Below, one piece after another: positions 24,252-33,450 of a stretch of 64,000 bases of DNA. Under the pieces are notes generated by a model. It searched no databases. It saw only the letters and a program-made list of their open reading frames with translations, and was not told the origin of the DNA. Within the stretch, counting starts at the first letter, position 1; each line of letters begins with the position of its first letter. Made by a program: the position numbers and the translations under genes. The stretch comes from Streptomyces pyxinae. GTDB taxonomy: Bacteria > Actinomycetota > Actinomycetes > Streptomycetales > Streptomycetaceae. The stretch lies in the NCBI RefSeq assembly GCF_024756275.1, contig NZ_JANUGQ010000020.1, positions 62,001 through 126,000 of the forward strand, given 5' to 3'.

Positions 24252-25649
24252 TCAGCGGCGGGCCGCCGCCACCGCGACGACGGACCGCACCTGGGCGGTG
24301 ATCGCCGCGCGGTCCCGGAGGAAGGACGGGTCGGTCACCGCGCCGCCGGGATCGGTGTTCCCGGGGCCGAACTGGAGCACCGGGGTGTGCAGATGGCCGC
24401 CCGGCAGCCCGGTCAGACCCAGCCGGTCCCGCAGCAGGGTGGCGCGGTAGGCGATCTCGTTGGAGAGGTAGTCCCCGCCGCCGCCCGCCCGGGCCGCCGA
24501 GCCGGGCGTGGGCCCGTCCGGCCGGGTCACCGGAGCCGTACCGCCCGCCGGGATCTCGGTCACCGTGGTGTTGTCGTACACCGGGAAGGGGCCGGTGTCC
24601 GCCGCCGTGATCCGGGCGGACGGCAGGGTGGTACGCGTCCACTGCGGCTGCGAGCCCGGGTCCGTCACCGGCACGAGGCCGGTCTCGGAGACGTTCAGGT
24701 TGTCCCCGAAGCCGCCCCGCCAGGCGCCGTTGGTGCGCTCCACGTCGAAGCGGCCCACCCGGCCCTGGCTCACCGTGGTGAACAGGTCCACCTGCGGCAG
24801 GTGCGGGCGGAGCGTGCGCTCCACCGTGCCGTCCGCGAAGTCCTGCCAGCGCACCGGGAAGACGACGGTCTCCACCCGGGCCCGGCCCCCGTCGGCGGTC
24901 CGGATCAGGGTGCCGTCCAGCGCCAGCGCGGCGGCGCCCGAGGGATTGCTGATCCGGACGTCACGGTCGAGCGTGAACGGGTCGAAGCCGGTCAGCAGCA
25001 CCCGCTTCACGCCCCGGCCGGCCGGGTAGCGGACGGTGTTTTGGCCCCGGGAGGTGACCTCGAGCCGGTCGAGCAGCCGGGCCCGGTCCGGGTCGGAGAG
25101 GGCGAACCGGGGCTGCCAGGCACGCAGTTCCCGGGTCATCGCCAGCCGGGCCCAGTAGAGCGGCCGGTCGTCGTCCCGGCTGAGGTCGCCCGCGCGGGCC
25201 GCGGGCCCCCGCCCCTGCACCCGGTCCACGGCCCGGCGCCAGAGCGCGGATCCCTGACGGGTGACGGCCCGCTCGGCGGCGGCGTACGACCGCGCCCCGG
25301 CCAGCGCGGCGGCGAGCCCGGGCCCGGCCGAGTCGAAGCCGCCGCGCCGCAGGATCTCCTGGGGCGCAGCCCGGTCGAGCCGGGCCTCCTCCACGGTGGG
25401 CGCGGTGACACCGGCACCGGCCTCCCGGGCGCCGGACGCGGCGGGACCGGAGGCGACGGGCCCGCCGGCACCGGACGGTACGGCGACGGGCCCACCGGCA
25501 CCGGACGGTACGGCGGCGGCTCCCGGCGGCGCGGCGCCCAGGGCGGTCAGGGCGGCGAGAGAGCCGATGAACACGCCGAGACGCGCCCGGGGCGTCCGGG
25601 ACGTGCGAGTCGGGTGAGACGGGCGAGGTATCCGTGGCATGGGTGACAC
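24252..25649 (-). CDS. Secreted pyroglutamyl-peptidase-like protein, catalytic Cys position is Ser
   Basis: After a Tat/Sec-like signal (RTPRARLGVFIGSLAALTALG) and a Gly/Pro-rich stretch with a tandem VPSGAGGPVA, there is about 120 residues of unknown domain, then a C15 peptidase domain (about residues 210-455): VKRVLLTGFDPFTLDRDV is the GFDPF hallmark, GRFDVERTN gives the catalytic Glu, and GGHLHTPVL the catalytic His. The nucleophile block reads GGDYLSNEIAYRA where C15 enzymes have a Cys-Asn pair, so Cys is replaced by Ser. It may be a Ser-type or non-catalytic homologue. GTG 25649 (behind GGAAGG) or ATG 25640 may be the start. Length is about twice the family's usual. Confidence 0.78.
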   Translation of the reverse strand: MSPMPRIPRPSHPTRTSRTPRARLGVFIGSLAALTALGAAPPGAAAVPSGAGGPVAVPSGAGGPVASGPAASGAREAGAGVTAPTVEEARLDRAAPQEILRRGGFDSAGPGLAAALAGARSYAAAERAVTRQGSALWRRAVDRVQGRGPAARAGDLSRDDDRPLYWARLAMTRELRAWQPRFALSDPDRARLLDRLEVTSRGQNTVRYPAGRGVKRVLLTGFDPFTLDRDVRISNPSGAAALALDGTLIRTADGGRARVETVVFPVRWQDFADGTVERTLRPHLPQVDLFTTVSQGRVGRFDVERTNGAWRGGFGDNLNVSETGLVPVTDPGSQPQWTRTTLPSARITAADTGPFPVYDNTTVTEIPAGGTAPVTRPDGPTPGSAARAGGGGDYLSNEIAYRATLLRDRLGLTGLPGGHLHTPVLQFGPGNTDPGGAVTDPSFLRDRAAITAQVRSVVAVAAARR

Positions 25650-25921
25650 AGGAGGTGATCCTTCCGTCGGGTGCCCGCAGTATTCCGGCGCGGCCCCCCG
25701 GCCGCCACCATGCCGCCGTCCACCGCCACCGGATCGCCGTCCCCGGCCCACTCCGGAGCGCCCCGAACTGCCTTATGAGTACCAGCCGTTCATCGGGTAA
25801 CGTGCGGAGGGAGCGGGCCGGCGGCCGGAGCCGGCCGACCGGCGCCCCGGCCCTCATCAGCCGCTCCGGGGCGGTACCTGACCACTGCCCCGGAGCTTCC
25901 CGTCCCGCCCGGCGGGACCGC

Positions 25922-26932
25922 TCAGCGCCGACCCGGCGGGGCCGGCCTGGCGTCCGTCACGATCCGGTGGGCGAGCGCCGCCAGCCGGCCCTGGCCGTCC
26001 CGCCCGGGATGGAACCAGTCCCAGGGGCTCAGCTGCTCGCCGGTGAACCGGTAGGCGAACACCGCCCCGTCGTCGTACCGGCACCGCTCGTCCGCCGCGC
26101 AGACCTCCCGCAGCGCCGCGTTGTACGCCCGCACCCGCGCGTCCACCAGGGCCCGCCGGCGCTCGGCGGCGGGGCCCAGGTCGTCGGCGTCGCCCAGCAT
26201 GGAGGCGCACAGGCCCAGCTTCCAGACCTGCTTGCCGACCGGATTCTCCCGGCCCTCGGACCACAGCCGCTTCAGGTCCGGCACGCTCGCCACGTACACC
26301 TGGGCGGTCGGCGCCGTCGCCCGCAGCCGTCGCAGCGCCTCCGCGAACCCGGTCCGGAACTCCGCCACCGGGGTCATCGCCGCCGTACTGCTCCGGCAGG
26401 CGTCGTTGGCGCCCGCCATGACCGTCACCAGCGCCGGCTTCCGGGCCGCTGCCCGCTCCATCTGGGCGGGCAGCTCCGCCATCCGCGCCCCCGACCGGGC
26501 CAGGTTCCAGCTGCGCGCGGCCGCGCCCTTCGCGCCGAGGAGCCGTACCGCCAGGCTGTCCACCGCCGGGTCGCTGCCGGTGGCCCAGGAGACCTCCGGG
26601 CAGTCCGCCAGCAGCCCGCAGGCGTCGTAACCCCGGGTGATCGAGTCACCCACGGCGGCGAGCGAGGACGGGCTGCGGTCCCAGAGCGGATCGGGGACCG
26701 GGGACGGGGCGGAGGACGCCGACCGGTCCCGCTCCGGCCCCCGTTCGGGTGGCCCGGCGCACCCCGCGAGCACCGTTCCGCAGAGCAGCGCGGCCACCGC
26801 CGGGCGGACGGCGGTGGCCCGGAACCGGGTCCGGACCCGGCCCGGGACGGGGCCCGGGCGGCGGCATATGCGGGTGGGAAGGTCGCGGAGGCGAGGCAAG
26901 GGGTGACTCTTTCCCGGAATCGTGACGGTCAA
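25922..26932 (-). CDS. SGNH/GDSL hydrolase, lipoprotein (336 aa)
   Basis: Secreted esterase-like lipoprotein. VAALLCGTVLAGCAG is a lipobox with the lipid-bearing Cys near residue 58. The mature domain has block I AAVGDSITRGYDACG, the oxyanion Gly in ARSGARM, block III MAGANDACRSS, and the C-terminal SPWDWFHPGRDG with catalytic Asp-His. Extra Cys (CGLLADC, GLCASML, VCAADERC) suggest disulfides. The start is uncertain: no ATG or GTG precedes the signal in frame, so TTG at 26932 or about 26899 must serve. Probably lipid or polysaccharide deacylation at the cell surface. Confidence 0.8.
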   Translation of the reverse strand: MTVTIPGKSHPLPRLRDLPTRICRRPGPVPGRVRTRFRATAVRPAVAALLCGTVLAGCAGPPERGPERDRSASSAPSPVPDPLWDRSPSSLAAVGDSITRGYDACGLLADCPEVSWATGSDPAVDSLAVRLLGAKGAAARSWNLARSGARMAELPAQMERAAARKPALVTVMAGANDACRSSTAAMTPVAEFRTGFAEALRRLRATAPTAQVYVASVPDLKRLWSEGRENPVGKQVWKLGLCASMLGDADDLGPAAERRRALVDARVRAYNAALREVCAADERCRYDDGAVFAYRFTGEQLSPWDWFHPGRDGQGRLAALAHRIVTDARPAPPGRR

Positions 26933-27162
26933 GGCGTCCTCGCGGGTGAAAGCTTGGTGTCGAGGTCACCCGGGCAGACCGTACGTCATCCCAAGCACCC
27001 GTGCGCACGGTAGCTTTTCCCCGTCGAACCAGAGGCGCCCGCGCCGGTCGGCTCCGGTAAATTACATCACGTCACATGCTGTCCCTTTTGTGGAGTTTCA
27101 CTCCCGATGCTGTTTACTGAGGCCGCTGGACAAGGCGAACCTCGTCCCACACTGGAGGTCCG

Positions 27163-27657
27163 GTGACGACACGTGGAGTCCTGTACGTACACTCAGCCCC
27201 GCGCGCGCTGTGCCCGCACGTCGAATGGGCGGTGGCGGGAGTGCTCGGGGTGCGGGTCCAGCTGGACTGGATCAGGCAACCGGCCTCGCCGGGCACCTGG
27301 AGAGCCGAGTTCTCCTGGCAGGCGCAGTCGGGCACCGCCTCCAAACTGGCCTCCGCGCTCCGGGGCTGGGAGATGCTCCGCTTCGAGGTCACCGCCGAGC
27401 CGTCCGCCGCCGCCGAGGGCGAGCGGTACAGCGCCACCCCCGCGCTCGGCATCTATCACGCCGTCACCGGGATCCACGGCGACATCCTGATTCCCGAGGA
27501 CCGGCTGCGTGCCGCGCTGGCCCGGTCCGCGCGCGGCGAGACCGATCTGGCCACCGAGGTCGCCACCCTGCTGGGCAAGCCCTGGGACGACGAACTGGAG
27601 CCCTTCCGGTACGCGGGCGAGGGCGCCCCGGTCCGCTGGCTGCACCAGGTCGTCTGA
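27163..27657 (+). CDS. DUF3145 family protein (164 aa)
   Basis: Actinobacterial DUF3145: starts MTTRGVLYVHSAPRALCPHVE, with HSAPRALCPHVEWA and LDWIRQPASPGTWRAEFSW conserved, and ends EGAPVRWLHQVV. GTG at 27163 sits five bases after GGAGG. The gene always seems to lie beside the fab operon in streptomycetes as I recall; here it converges on fabF. No enzymatic motif known. Possibly linked to lipid metabolism by context only. Confidence 0.85.
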   Translation: MTTRGVLYVHSAPRALCPHVEWAVAGVLGVRVQLDWIRQPASPGTWRAEFSWQAQSGTASKLASALRGWEMLRFEVTAEPSAAAEGERYSATPALGIYHAVTGIHGDILIPEDRLRAALARSARGETDLATEVATLLGKPWDDELEPFRYAGEGAPVRWLHQVV

Positions 27658-27660
27658 TCG

Positions 27661-27773
27661 TCACCAGGTCATCCGGTCGCCCGAACATCCGGTCGTCCGG
27701 TCATCGGTCACCCGTTTGTCCGGTCGTCCGTCGTCCGGTCATCCGTCGTCCGGCCGTCCCGCCGCCGGCCGAC
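27661..27773. repeat. Tandem CCGGTCGTCCG/CCGGTCATCCG repeat
   Basis: About ten copies of a degenerate 10-11-bp unit (GGTCATCC, GGTCGTCC) lie in the gap after the DUF3145 gene, before the convergent terminator. Noncoding minisatellite. Confidence 0.75.
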
Positions 27774-27788
27774 CGTCCCGCGGTACGC

Positions 27789-27826
27789 GTACGGGCCCGC
27801 CTCCCGGTGCGGAGGCGGGCCCGTAC
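27789..27826. terminator. Bidirectional terminator between DUF3145 gene and fabF
   Basis: Perfect 16-bp stem (27789-27804 with 27811-27826, arm GTACGGGCCCGCCTCC) and loop CGGTGC, between converging genes. The rest of the 317-bp gap holds only the upstream minisatellite and GC-rich filler. Confidence 0.82.
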
Positions 27827-27974
27827 CCGTACGACGGCGAAACGGCCGGAAAGAGGCCACGGAGCAGCCGCCGCCGGAGAAGCGCGGCGGCCGGCCACCG
27901 GGAGGGTGACCGGCCGCGGCCGTACGGCGGGCCCGGAGGGACCGGACCGGCGGGTTCCCGACCGCTCGGGTGCC

Positions 27975-29237
27975 TCAGACGGTGCGGAAGGCCAGCACCA
28001 CGTTGTGGCCGCCGAAGCCGAACGAGTTGTTGATCGCGGCGATCGTGCCCTCGGGCAGCGCGCGCGGCTCGTCGCGGACCACGTCCGCGTCGACCTCCTC
28101 GTCCAGCTCGGTGACGTTGATGGTCGGCGGGGCCGTACGGTGGTGCAGCGCCAGGACCGTGGCCACGGTCTCGACACCGCCCGCGCCGCCCAGCAGATGA
28201 CCCGTCATCGACTTGGTGGCGGAGATCGCCACATGGTCCAGGTCGTCCCCGAGCACCTTGCGCAGCGCCTTCACCTCGGCGACATCACCCTGCGGGGTGG
28301 ACGTGGCGTGGGCGTTGAGGTGGGCCACCTCGGACGGCTTGAGGTCCGTGGAGTCCAGCAGGTTCTGGAGCGCGGCGGCGATGCCCCGGCCGGTCGGCTC
28401 GGGCTGCGCGATGTGGTGGCTGTCGGCCGACAGGCCCTGGCCCAGCACCTCGCAGTAGACCCGGGCGCCCCGCGCGGCGGCGTGCTCGGCCGACTCCAGC
28501 ACCACGACACCGGCGCCCTCGCCCAGCACGAAGCCGTCCCGGCCCTTGTCGTACGGGCGCGACGCCTTCTCGGGCTCGTCGTTGTTCTTGGACATCGCCA
28601 TCATGTTGGCGAACGCCACCACCGGCAGCGGGTGGATCGCCGCCTCGGTGCCGCCGGCCACCACCACGTCGGCGCGGCCGGTACGGATCATCTCGACCGC
28701 GTAGCCGATCGCCTCGGCGCCGGAGGCGCAGGCCGAGACCGGGGTGTGCACGCCCGCCCGCGCGTTGACCTCCAGGCCGACGTTGGCGGAGGGGCTGTTG
28801 GGCATGAGCATGGGCACGGTGTGCGGGGAGACGCGGCGGGCGCCCTTCTCCTTGAGCACGTCGTACTGGTCGAGCAGGGTGATCACACCGCCGATGCCGG
28901 AGGCGATGACCGAACCGAGGCGCTCCGGGGCGACGGCCTCGTCCTCACCGGCCGGACCGGAGTAACCCGCGTCCGCCCACGCCTCACGGGCCGCGATCAC
29001 GGCGAACTGCGCCGAGCGGTCCAGCTTGCGGGCGAGCGGCCGGGGCAGCACGTCGAGCGGGTCCACGGCCGCCGTGGCCGCGATCCGCACGGGCAGCTCG
29101 GCGAAGCGCTCGTCCTCCAGGCGCCTGGCGCCCGAGCGGCCCGCCAGCAGACCCTCCCAGGTCGTGGCGGCGTCGCCGCCCAGCGGTGTGGTCGCTCCGA
29201 TACCGGTGACGACCACGGTGCGATTGGTCGAGTTCAC
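27975..29237 (-). CDS. fabF: 3-oxoacyl-ACP synthase II FabF
   Basis: Elongating condensing enzyme of type II fatty acid synthesis, 420 aa. It starts MNSTNRTVVVTGIGATTPLGG; the active site Cys is in PVSACASGAEAI, with His residues in NAHATSTPQGD and SMTGHLLGGAGG and the C-terminal NNSFGFGGHNVVL. GTG at 29237 has GGAG about ten bases upstream; longer upstream frames read through the acpP-fabF gap. Last gene of fabD-fabH-acpP-fabF. Confidence 0.96.
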   Translation of the reverse strand: MNSTNRTVVVTGIGATTPLGGDAATTWEGLLAGRSGARRLEDERFAELPVRIAATAAVDPLDVLPRPLARKLDRSAQFAVIAAREAWADAGYSGPAGEDEAVAPERLGSVIASGIGGVITLLDQYDVLKEKGARRVSPHTVPMLMPNSPSANVGLEVNARAGVHTPVSACASGAEAIGYAVEMIRTGRADVVVAGGTEAAIHPLPVVAFANMMAMSKNNDEPEKASRPYDKGRDGFVLGEGAGVVVLESAEHAAARGARVYCEVLGQGLSADSHHIAQPEPTGRGIAAALQNLLDSTDLKPSEVAHLNAHATSTPQGDVAEVKALRKVLGDDLDHVAISATKSMTGHLLGGAGGVETVATVLALHHRTAPPTINVTELDEEVDADVVRDEPRALPEGTIAAINNSFGFGGHNVVLAFRTV

Positions 29238-29460
29238 AGGAATTCTTTCTCCACGTGTATGAGGTATACGGACTGCGGCGCCACCGCCGGGCGGCGATCC
29301 CGGCCGGAACCCGGGGGCCGCACGCGGACCCGGTGTCCCGTACGCGGACCTGGTGGTCCGGTCACGGTCCCGGGGCCGCACGCGGACCGGTGATCCGTCC
29401 GCGGACCTGGCGATCCGCACGCGGACCTGGTGGTTCGCACCAGGTCCGGCGCGCGCCGGC

Positions 29461-29709
29461 TCAGCCCTGGTGCTTGGCGATGTAGTCGACGGCGTCGCCG
29501 ACGGTCTTGAGGTTCTTGACGTCCTCGTCGGGGATCTTGACGTCGAAGCGCTCCTCGGCGGCGACGACGACCTCGACCATGGAGAGCGAGTCGACGTCCA
29601 GGTCGTCGGTGAAGGACTTGTCCAGCTGGACGTCCTCGACCGGGATACCGGCGATCTCGTTCACGATCTCCGCGAGACCCGCGACGATTTCTTCCTGCGT
29701 GGCGGCCAT
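29461..29709 (-). CDS. acpP: Acyl carrier protein AcpP
   Basis: 82-aa ACP that carries the growing fatty acyl chain. The phosphopantetheine Ser is in DLDVDSLSMVEVVVAAE (residue ~41). Acidic four-helix protein as expected (EDVQLDKSFTDDL, IPDEDVKNLKTVGDAVDYI). Gaps of 117 bp to fabH and 223 bp to fabF are consistent with one operon, possibly with processing or extra promoters for this highly expressed gene. Confidence 0.97.
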   Translation of the reverse strand: MAATQEEIVAGLAEIVNEIAGIPVEDVQLDKSFTDDLDVDSLSMVEVVVAAEERFDVKIPDEDVKNLKTVGDAVDYIAKHQG

Positions 29710-29826
29710 GTGGCGCTCCTTCGTGTGTTTCTCGAAAGGTGTTTCTCGGAGGCGGTGCCGGGGACAGTGCCCGCGGCCCCGCTCAGAGGATGAGGTGGCG
29801 TCCGTCCGGTGGGACCGTACGGCGCA

Positions 29827-30828
29827 CTAGGGGAGGGTAACGACCGTGGCGGCGTACGCGAGACCCGCCCCGAAGCCGATGACGAGCGCGGTGTCACCGC
29901 TCTTCGCCTGACCGGTCGCCAGCAGCCGCTCCATGGCGAGCGGAATCGAGGCGGCCGAGGTGTTGCCGGTGGTCTCCACGTCCCGGGCGACCGTGACGTG
30001 CTCGGGGAGCTTCAGCGTCTTCACCATCGAGTCGATGATCCGCATGTTCGCCTGGTGCGGGATGAAGACGTCCAGGTCGGCCACGTCGACGCCGGCGGCG
30101 TCCAGGGCCTGCTGGGCGACCTTCGCCATCTCGAAGACGGCCCAGCGGAACACCGCCTGGCCCTCCTGGGTGATGGCGGGGAACTTCTCGACGGTGCCGT
30201 CCCGGTAGTCGGTCCACGGCACGGTCTGCTTGATGGTCTCGGACTTGTCGCCCTCGGAGCCCCAGACGGTCGGGCCGATGGCCGGCTCCTCGGCGGGGCC
30301 CACGACGACCGCGCCGGCGCCGTCACCGAAGAGGAAGGCGGTGGCCCGGTCCTCCAGGTCGGTGAGGTCGCTCAGCCGCTCCACGCCGATGACCAGCACA
30401 TACTCGGCGGAGCCCTCCACGACCATGCCCTTGGCGAGCGTCAGTCCGTAGCCGAAGCCCGCGCAGCCCGCCGAGATGTCGAACGCGGCCGGCTTGCCGG
30501 CGCCCAGCTTGTCCGCGATCTCGGTGGCGACGGCCGGGGTCTGCTTGAAGTGCGAGACGGTGGAGACGACGACCGCGCCGATGTGCGCCGGGGTGATCCC
30601 GGCGTCCGCGATGGCCTTGCCCGCCGCCTCGACCGACATGGCCGTGACGGTCTCCTCCGGGGAGGCCCAGTGCCGGGTGGCGATCCCGGAGCGGGTGCGG
30701 ATCCACTCGTCGGAGGAGTCGATCTTCTCCAGGATCACGTCATTGGGCACGACCCGGGTGGGGCGGTAGCCGCCGACGCCCATGATGCGGGCGTACGGGG
30801 CACCCTGGCTGGGCTTGATCTTCGACAT
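29827..30828 (-). CDS. fabH: 3-oxoacyl-ACP synthase III FabH
   Basis: Priming condensing enzyme, 333 aa, that joins a short acyl-CoA (often branched in Streptomyces) to malonyl-ACP. The triad is visible: Cys in FDISAGCAGFGYGL, His in DVFIPHQANMRI, Asn in ETTGNTSAASIPLAM. ATG 30828 follows AAGGAGCCGCAGCGC; the longer Pro-rich leader upstream overlaps fabD's tail and is not used. Lies 16 bp after fabD. Confidence 0.96.
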   Translation of the reverse strand: MSKIKPSQGAPYARIMGVGGYRPTRVVPNDVILEKIDSSDEWIRTRSGIATRHWASPEETVTAMSVEAAGKAIADAGITPAHIGAVVVSTVSHFKQTPAVATEIADKLGAGKPAAFDISAGCAGFGYGLTLAKGMVVEGSAEYVLVIGVERLSDLTDLEDRATAFLFGDGAGAVVVGPAEEPAIGPTVWGSEGDKSETIKQTVPWTDYRDGTVEKFPAITQEGQAVFRWAVFEMAKVAQQALDAAGVDVADLDVFIPHQANMRIIDSMVKTLKLPEHVTVARDVETTGNTSAASIPLAMERLLATGQAKSGDTALVIGFGAGLAYAATVVTLP

Positions 30829-30844
30829 GCGCTGCGGCTCCTTG

Positions 30845-31837
30845 TCAGCGGGCGCCGGCCGCGTCGGCGGCGGACGGGGCGGTGCCGGCGGCATCGGCGG
30901 CGGACGAGGCGGTCCCGGCGGCGGACGCGGCGGTCTCGGCGATCAGGGCGCGGGCCGCGTCCAGGTCGTCGGGGGTCTTCAGGGCGACCGTGCGCACACC
31001 CGGCAGGGCGCGCTTGGCGATGCCGGTCAGGGTGCCGCCGGGGCACACCTCCACCAGCGCGGTCGCGCCGAGCCGCTGGAACGTTTCCATGCACAGGTCC
31101 CAGCGGACCGGGCTGGCCACCTGGCCCACCAGCCGGGCGACGACCTCGGCGCCCGAGGTGACGACGGCGCCGTCCTTGTTGGAGACGTACGGCACGGCCG
31201 GATCGGCCGGCGCCAGGCCGTCGGCGGCCCGGCGGAGCGCGTCGACGGCGGGCGCCATGTGGTGGGTGTGGAACGCCCCGGCCACCTTCAGCGGCACCAC
31301 CCGGCGCACGCCCTCGGGCTTGTCGTCCGCCAGCGCGGCGAGCTGCTCCAGGGTCCCGGCCGCGACGATCTGTCCGGCGCCGTTCACATTGGCGGCGGTC
31401 AGACCGAGCTTCTCCAGGTGCGGGACGGTCACCTCGGGGTCGCCGCCGAGCAGCGCCGACATCCCGGTGCCGGTGACGGCGGCGGCCTCGGCCATCGCCA
31501 GGCCCCGGGCCCGTACGAGCCGGAGGGCGGCGGTGTCGTCCAGGACGCCGGCGAACGCGGCGGCGGTGAACTCGCCGACGCTGTGACCGGCCACCGCGCC
31601 GGGGGTGACGTCTCCGAGCGCGGACGCGGCGAGCAGTCCGGCCGCGACCAGCAGCGGCTGGGCCACCGCCGTGTCACGGATGGCGTCGGCGTCCGCGTGT
31701 GTGCCGTAGTGGGCGAGGTCGAGACCGATGGCCTCGGACCAGGCGGCGACGCGCTCGGCGGCGCCGGGAAGGTCGAGCCAGGGGGTCAGGAAGCCGGGCG
31801 TCTGAGCGCCTTGGCCGGGAGCGACGAGTACGAGCAC
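30845..31837 (-). CDS. fabD: Malonyl-CoA:ACP transacylase FabD
   Basis: Loads malonate onto AcpP. 330 aa starting MLVLVAPGQGAQTPGFL; nucleophile Ser in VAGHSVGEFTAAAF, His in VAGAFHTHHMAPA, substrate Arg in RARGLAMAEA. GTG 31837 gives the family N-terminus; GTG 31843 is also possible. The C-terminal 30 residues are an Ala-Ser-Asp repeat (SAADAAGTAPSAADAAG) coded by a repeated DNA stretch, beyond the usual end. First gene of the fab operon. Confidence 0.95.
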   Translation of the reverse strand: MLVLVAPGQGAQTPGFLTPWLDLPGAAERVAAWSEAIGLDLAHYGTHADADAIRDTAVAQPLLVAAGLLAASALGDVTPGAVAGHSVGEFTAAAFAGVLDDTAALRLVRARGLAMAEAAAVTGTGMSALLGGDPEVTVPHLEKLGLTAANVNGAGQIVAAGTLEQLAALADDKPEGVRRVVPLKVAGAFHTHHMAPAVDALRRAADGLAPADPAVPYVSNKDGAVVTSGAEVVARLVGQVASPVRWDLCMETFQRLGATALVEVCPGGTLTGIAKRALPGVRTVALKTPDDLDAARALIAETAASAAGTASSAADAAGTAPSAADAAGAR

Positions 31838-31905
31838 CCTCACACTCTCTCTTGTGGACGGCTCGGGACGCCCGTGAGGACAGGGACGAAGAACCGCCGG
31901 GGGAA

Positions 31906-31922
31906 TTGTTGATGTCCGACAA
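31906..31922. promoter_or_regulatory. Candidate FasR-type operator upstream of fabD
   Basis: TTGTTG - five bases - CGACAA (arms matching but for one base) in the 89-bp gap between fasR and fabD. FasR is known in S. coelicolor to bind and activate this promoter; that this dyad is its site is inference from position and symmetry. Confidence 0.5.
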
Positions 31923-31926
31923 AAGC

Positions 31927-33111
31927 CTACGGCTGGGCGTCCGCGTCGGCCAGGCGCCCCAGGATGAGCGCGATCCGCAGAGTGAACGCCGAGCGCACGT
32001 CGGAGGGCGACCATCCGGTGACGTCGGTCACACGTCGAAGCCGGTAGCGCACGGTGTTGGGATGCACAAAAAGCATCCGGGCCGCGCCCTCCAGGCTGCT
32101 GGCCTGTTCCAGATAGACGCTCAGCGTCTCCAGCAGCGCGGAACCGACCTCCTCCAGCGGTCTGTAGATCTCCTCCACCAACTGCTCGCGCGCGGCCGGA
32201 TCGGAGGCGATGGCCCGCTCCGGCAGCAGATCGTCCGCCAGGACCGGCCGGGGCGCGTCCTGCCACGCCGAGCAGGCCTTCAGCCCGGCCGCCGCCGCCT
32301 GCGCGGAGCGGGTCGCCGCCAGCAGGTCCGGCACCACCGGGCCGGCCACCACCGGACCCGCCGCGAACGGGCCGATCAGCGCCTTCGCCACCTGGAGCGG
32401 ATTGTCCCGGCCGCCCGCGATCACCACCAGCCGGCTGCCCAGCACCCCGGTGAGCACCTGGAGCTTGGCGCCCCGGGCCGCCCGGCGGATCGCCTCCACG
32501 GTCAGCTCGCTGTCGCCGTCCGGCGCGGTGCCCAGGATGACGCAGACATGGTCGGGGGAGTTCCAGCCGAGCGCGGCGGCCCGGGAGACGGCGCCCTCGT
32601 CCGCCTCGCCGGAGAGCACCGCGTTGACCACCAGCGACTCCAGCCGGGCGTCCCAGGCGCCGCGCGCCTCGGCCGCCTGCGCGTACACCTGGGCGGTGGC
32701 GAAGGCGATCTCCCGCGCGTACACCAGCAGCGCCTCGCGGAGCACCGCCTCGTCGCCGGGGGCGGCCACCTCCTCAATGGCCGACTCCATGACCTCGATG
32801 GTGGTCCGCACCATCTCCACGGTCTGCCGCAGGGTGATCGCCCGGGTCAGCTCCCGGGGCGCGGTGCCGAAGACATCGGTGGAGATCGCCTGCGGGGTCT
32901 CCGGGTGGCGGAACCACTCGGTGAACGCGGCGATGCCCGCCTGGGCCACCAGACCGATCCAGGAACGGTTCTCCGGGGGCATCGCCCGGTACCAGGGCAG
33001 CGTCTCGTCCATGCGGGCGATGGCGCTCGCCGCGAGCCGCCCCGATGACTGTTCCAGGCGCTTCAGGGTGGCGGCATGGGAGTGGGCGTCGTTCGCTGCG
33101 GGTTCAGGCAC
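31927..33111 (-). CDS. fasR: FasR, PucR-type transcriptional activator of the fab operon
   Basis: 394 aa. The C-terminal PucR-like HTH reads LETLSVYLEQASSLEGAARM then LFVHPNTVRYRLRRVTDVTG, with the HPNTVRYRLRRV core. The N-terminal and central GGDEF-like sensor parts (SWIGLVAQAGIAAFTEWFRHP, RLVVIAGGRDNP) match the FasR family. Its place immediately upstream of fabD in the same direction fits the Streptomyces activator of fatty acid synthesis, which ties membrane lipid supply to precursor use. Confidence 0.93.
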   Translation of the reverse strand: MPEPAANDAHSHAATLKRLEQSSGRLAASAIARMDETLPWYRAMPPENRSWIGLVAQAGIAAFTEWFRHPETPQAISTDVFGTAPRELTRAITLRQTVEMVRTTIEVMESAIEEVAAPGDEAVLREALLVYAREIAFATAQVYAQAAEARGAWDARLESLVVNAVLSGEADEGAVSRAAALGWNSPDHVCVILGTAPDGDSELTVEAIRRAARGAKLQVLTGVLGSRLVVIAGGRDNPLQVAKALIGPFAAGPVVAGPVVPDLLAATRSAQAAAAGLKACSAWQDAPRPVLADDLLPERAIASDPAAREQLVEEIYRPLEEVGSALLETLSVYLEQASSLEGAARMLFVHPNTVRYRLRRVTDVTGWSPSDVRSAFTLRIALILGRLADADAQP

Positions 33112-33189
33112 GGGAACAAGACTGCCTCATCGGGACGGCGCCCCGCCCCACCGGGCCTCTCCGTCCCGGTTCCGCACCCCTCCGTACCC

Positions 33190-33350
33190 TGCGGGAACGC
33201 CGGGGACGCCGGGGACGCCGGGAACGCCGGGGACGGCAGGAGCGGTGGGGAACGGCAGGACCGGCGGGGAAGAGCGGGGATTGGCAGGGAACGGCGGGGA
33301 CAGCGGGGAACCGGCAGGGAACGACAGGGAAGAGCGGGGAGCGCCGGGGG
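33190..33350. repeat. Tandem GGGGACGCCGGGGACGCC-type repeat
   Basis: Degenerate 9-bp units (GGGGACGCC, GGGAACGGC, GGGAAGAGC) repeat about 17 times in the divergent gap between fasR and the pirin gene (33112-33450). Nothing coding is seen. Promoters for both flanking genes must lie in or beside it. Confidence 0.75.
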
Positions 33351-33450
33351 TGCGGGGCTTCCGGACGAGGGCGGGGCCGGCGGCCGGGGCGCCTCCGGCG
33401 GGACCCGGCGAGACCCTGGGCGGTTCCGTGGGCTGGTTAGGGTGGGCGGT

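Noticed and set aside
27661..27773. CRISPR or iteron-like array
   Set aside because: Short degenerate units without spacers or replication genes.
31838..32266. Upstream extension of fabD into fasR
   Set aside because: Would overlap fasR by over 300 bp in another frame; the family N-terminus MLVLVAPGQGAQ fixes the start at 31837.
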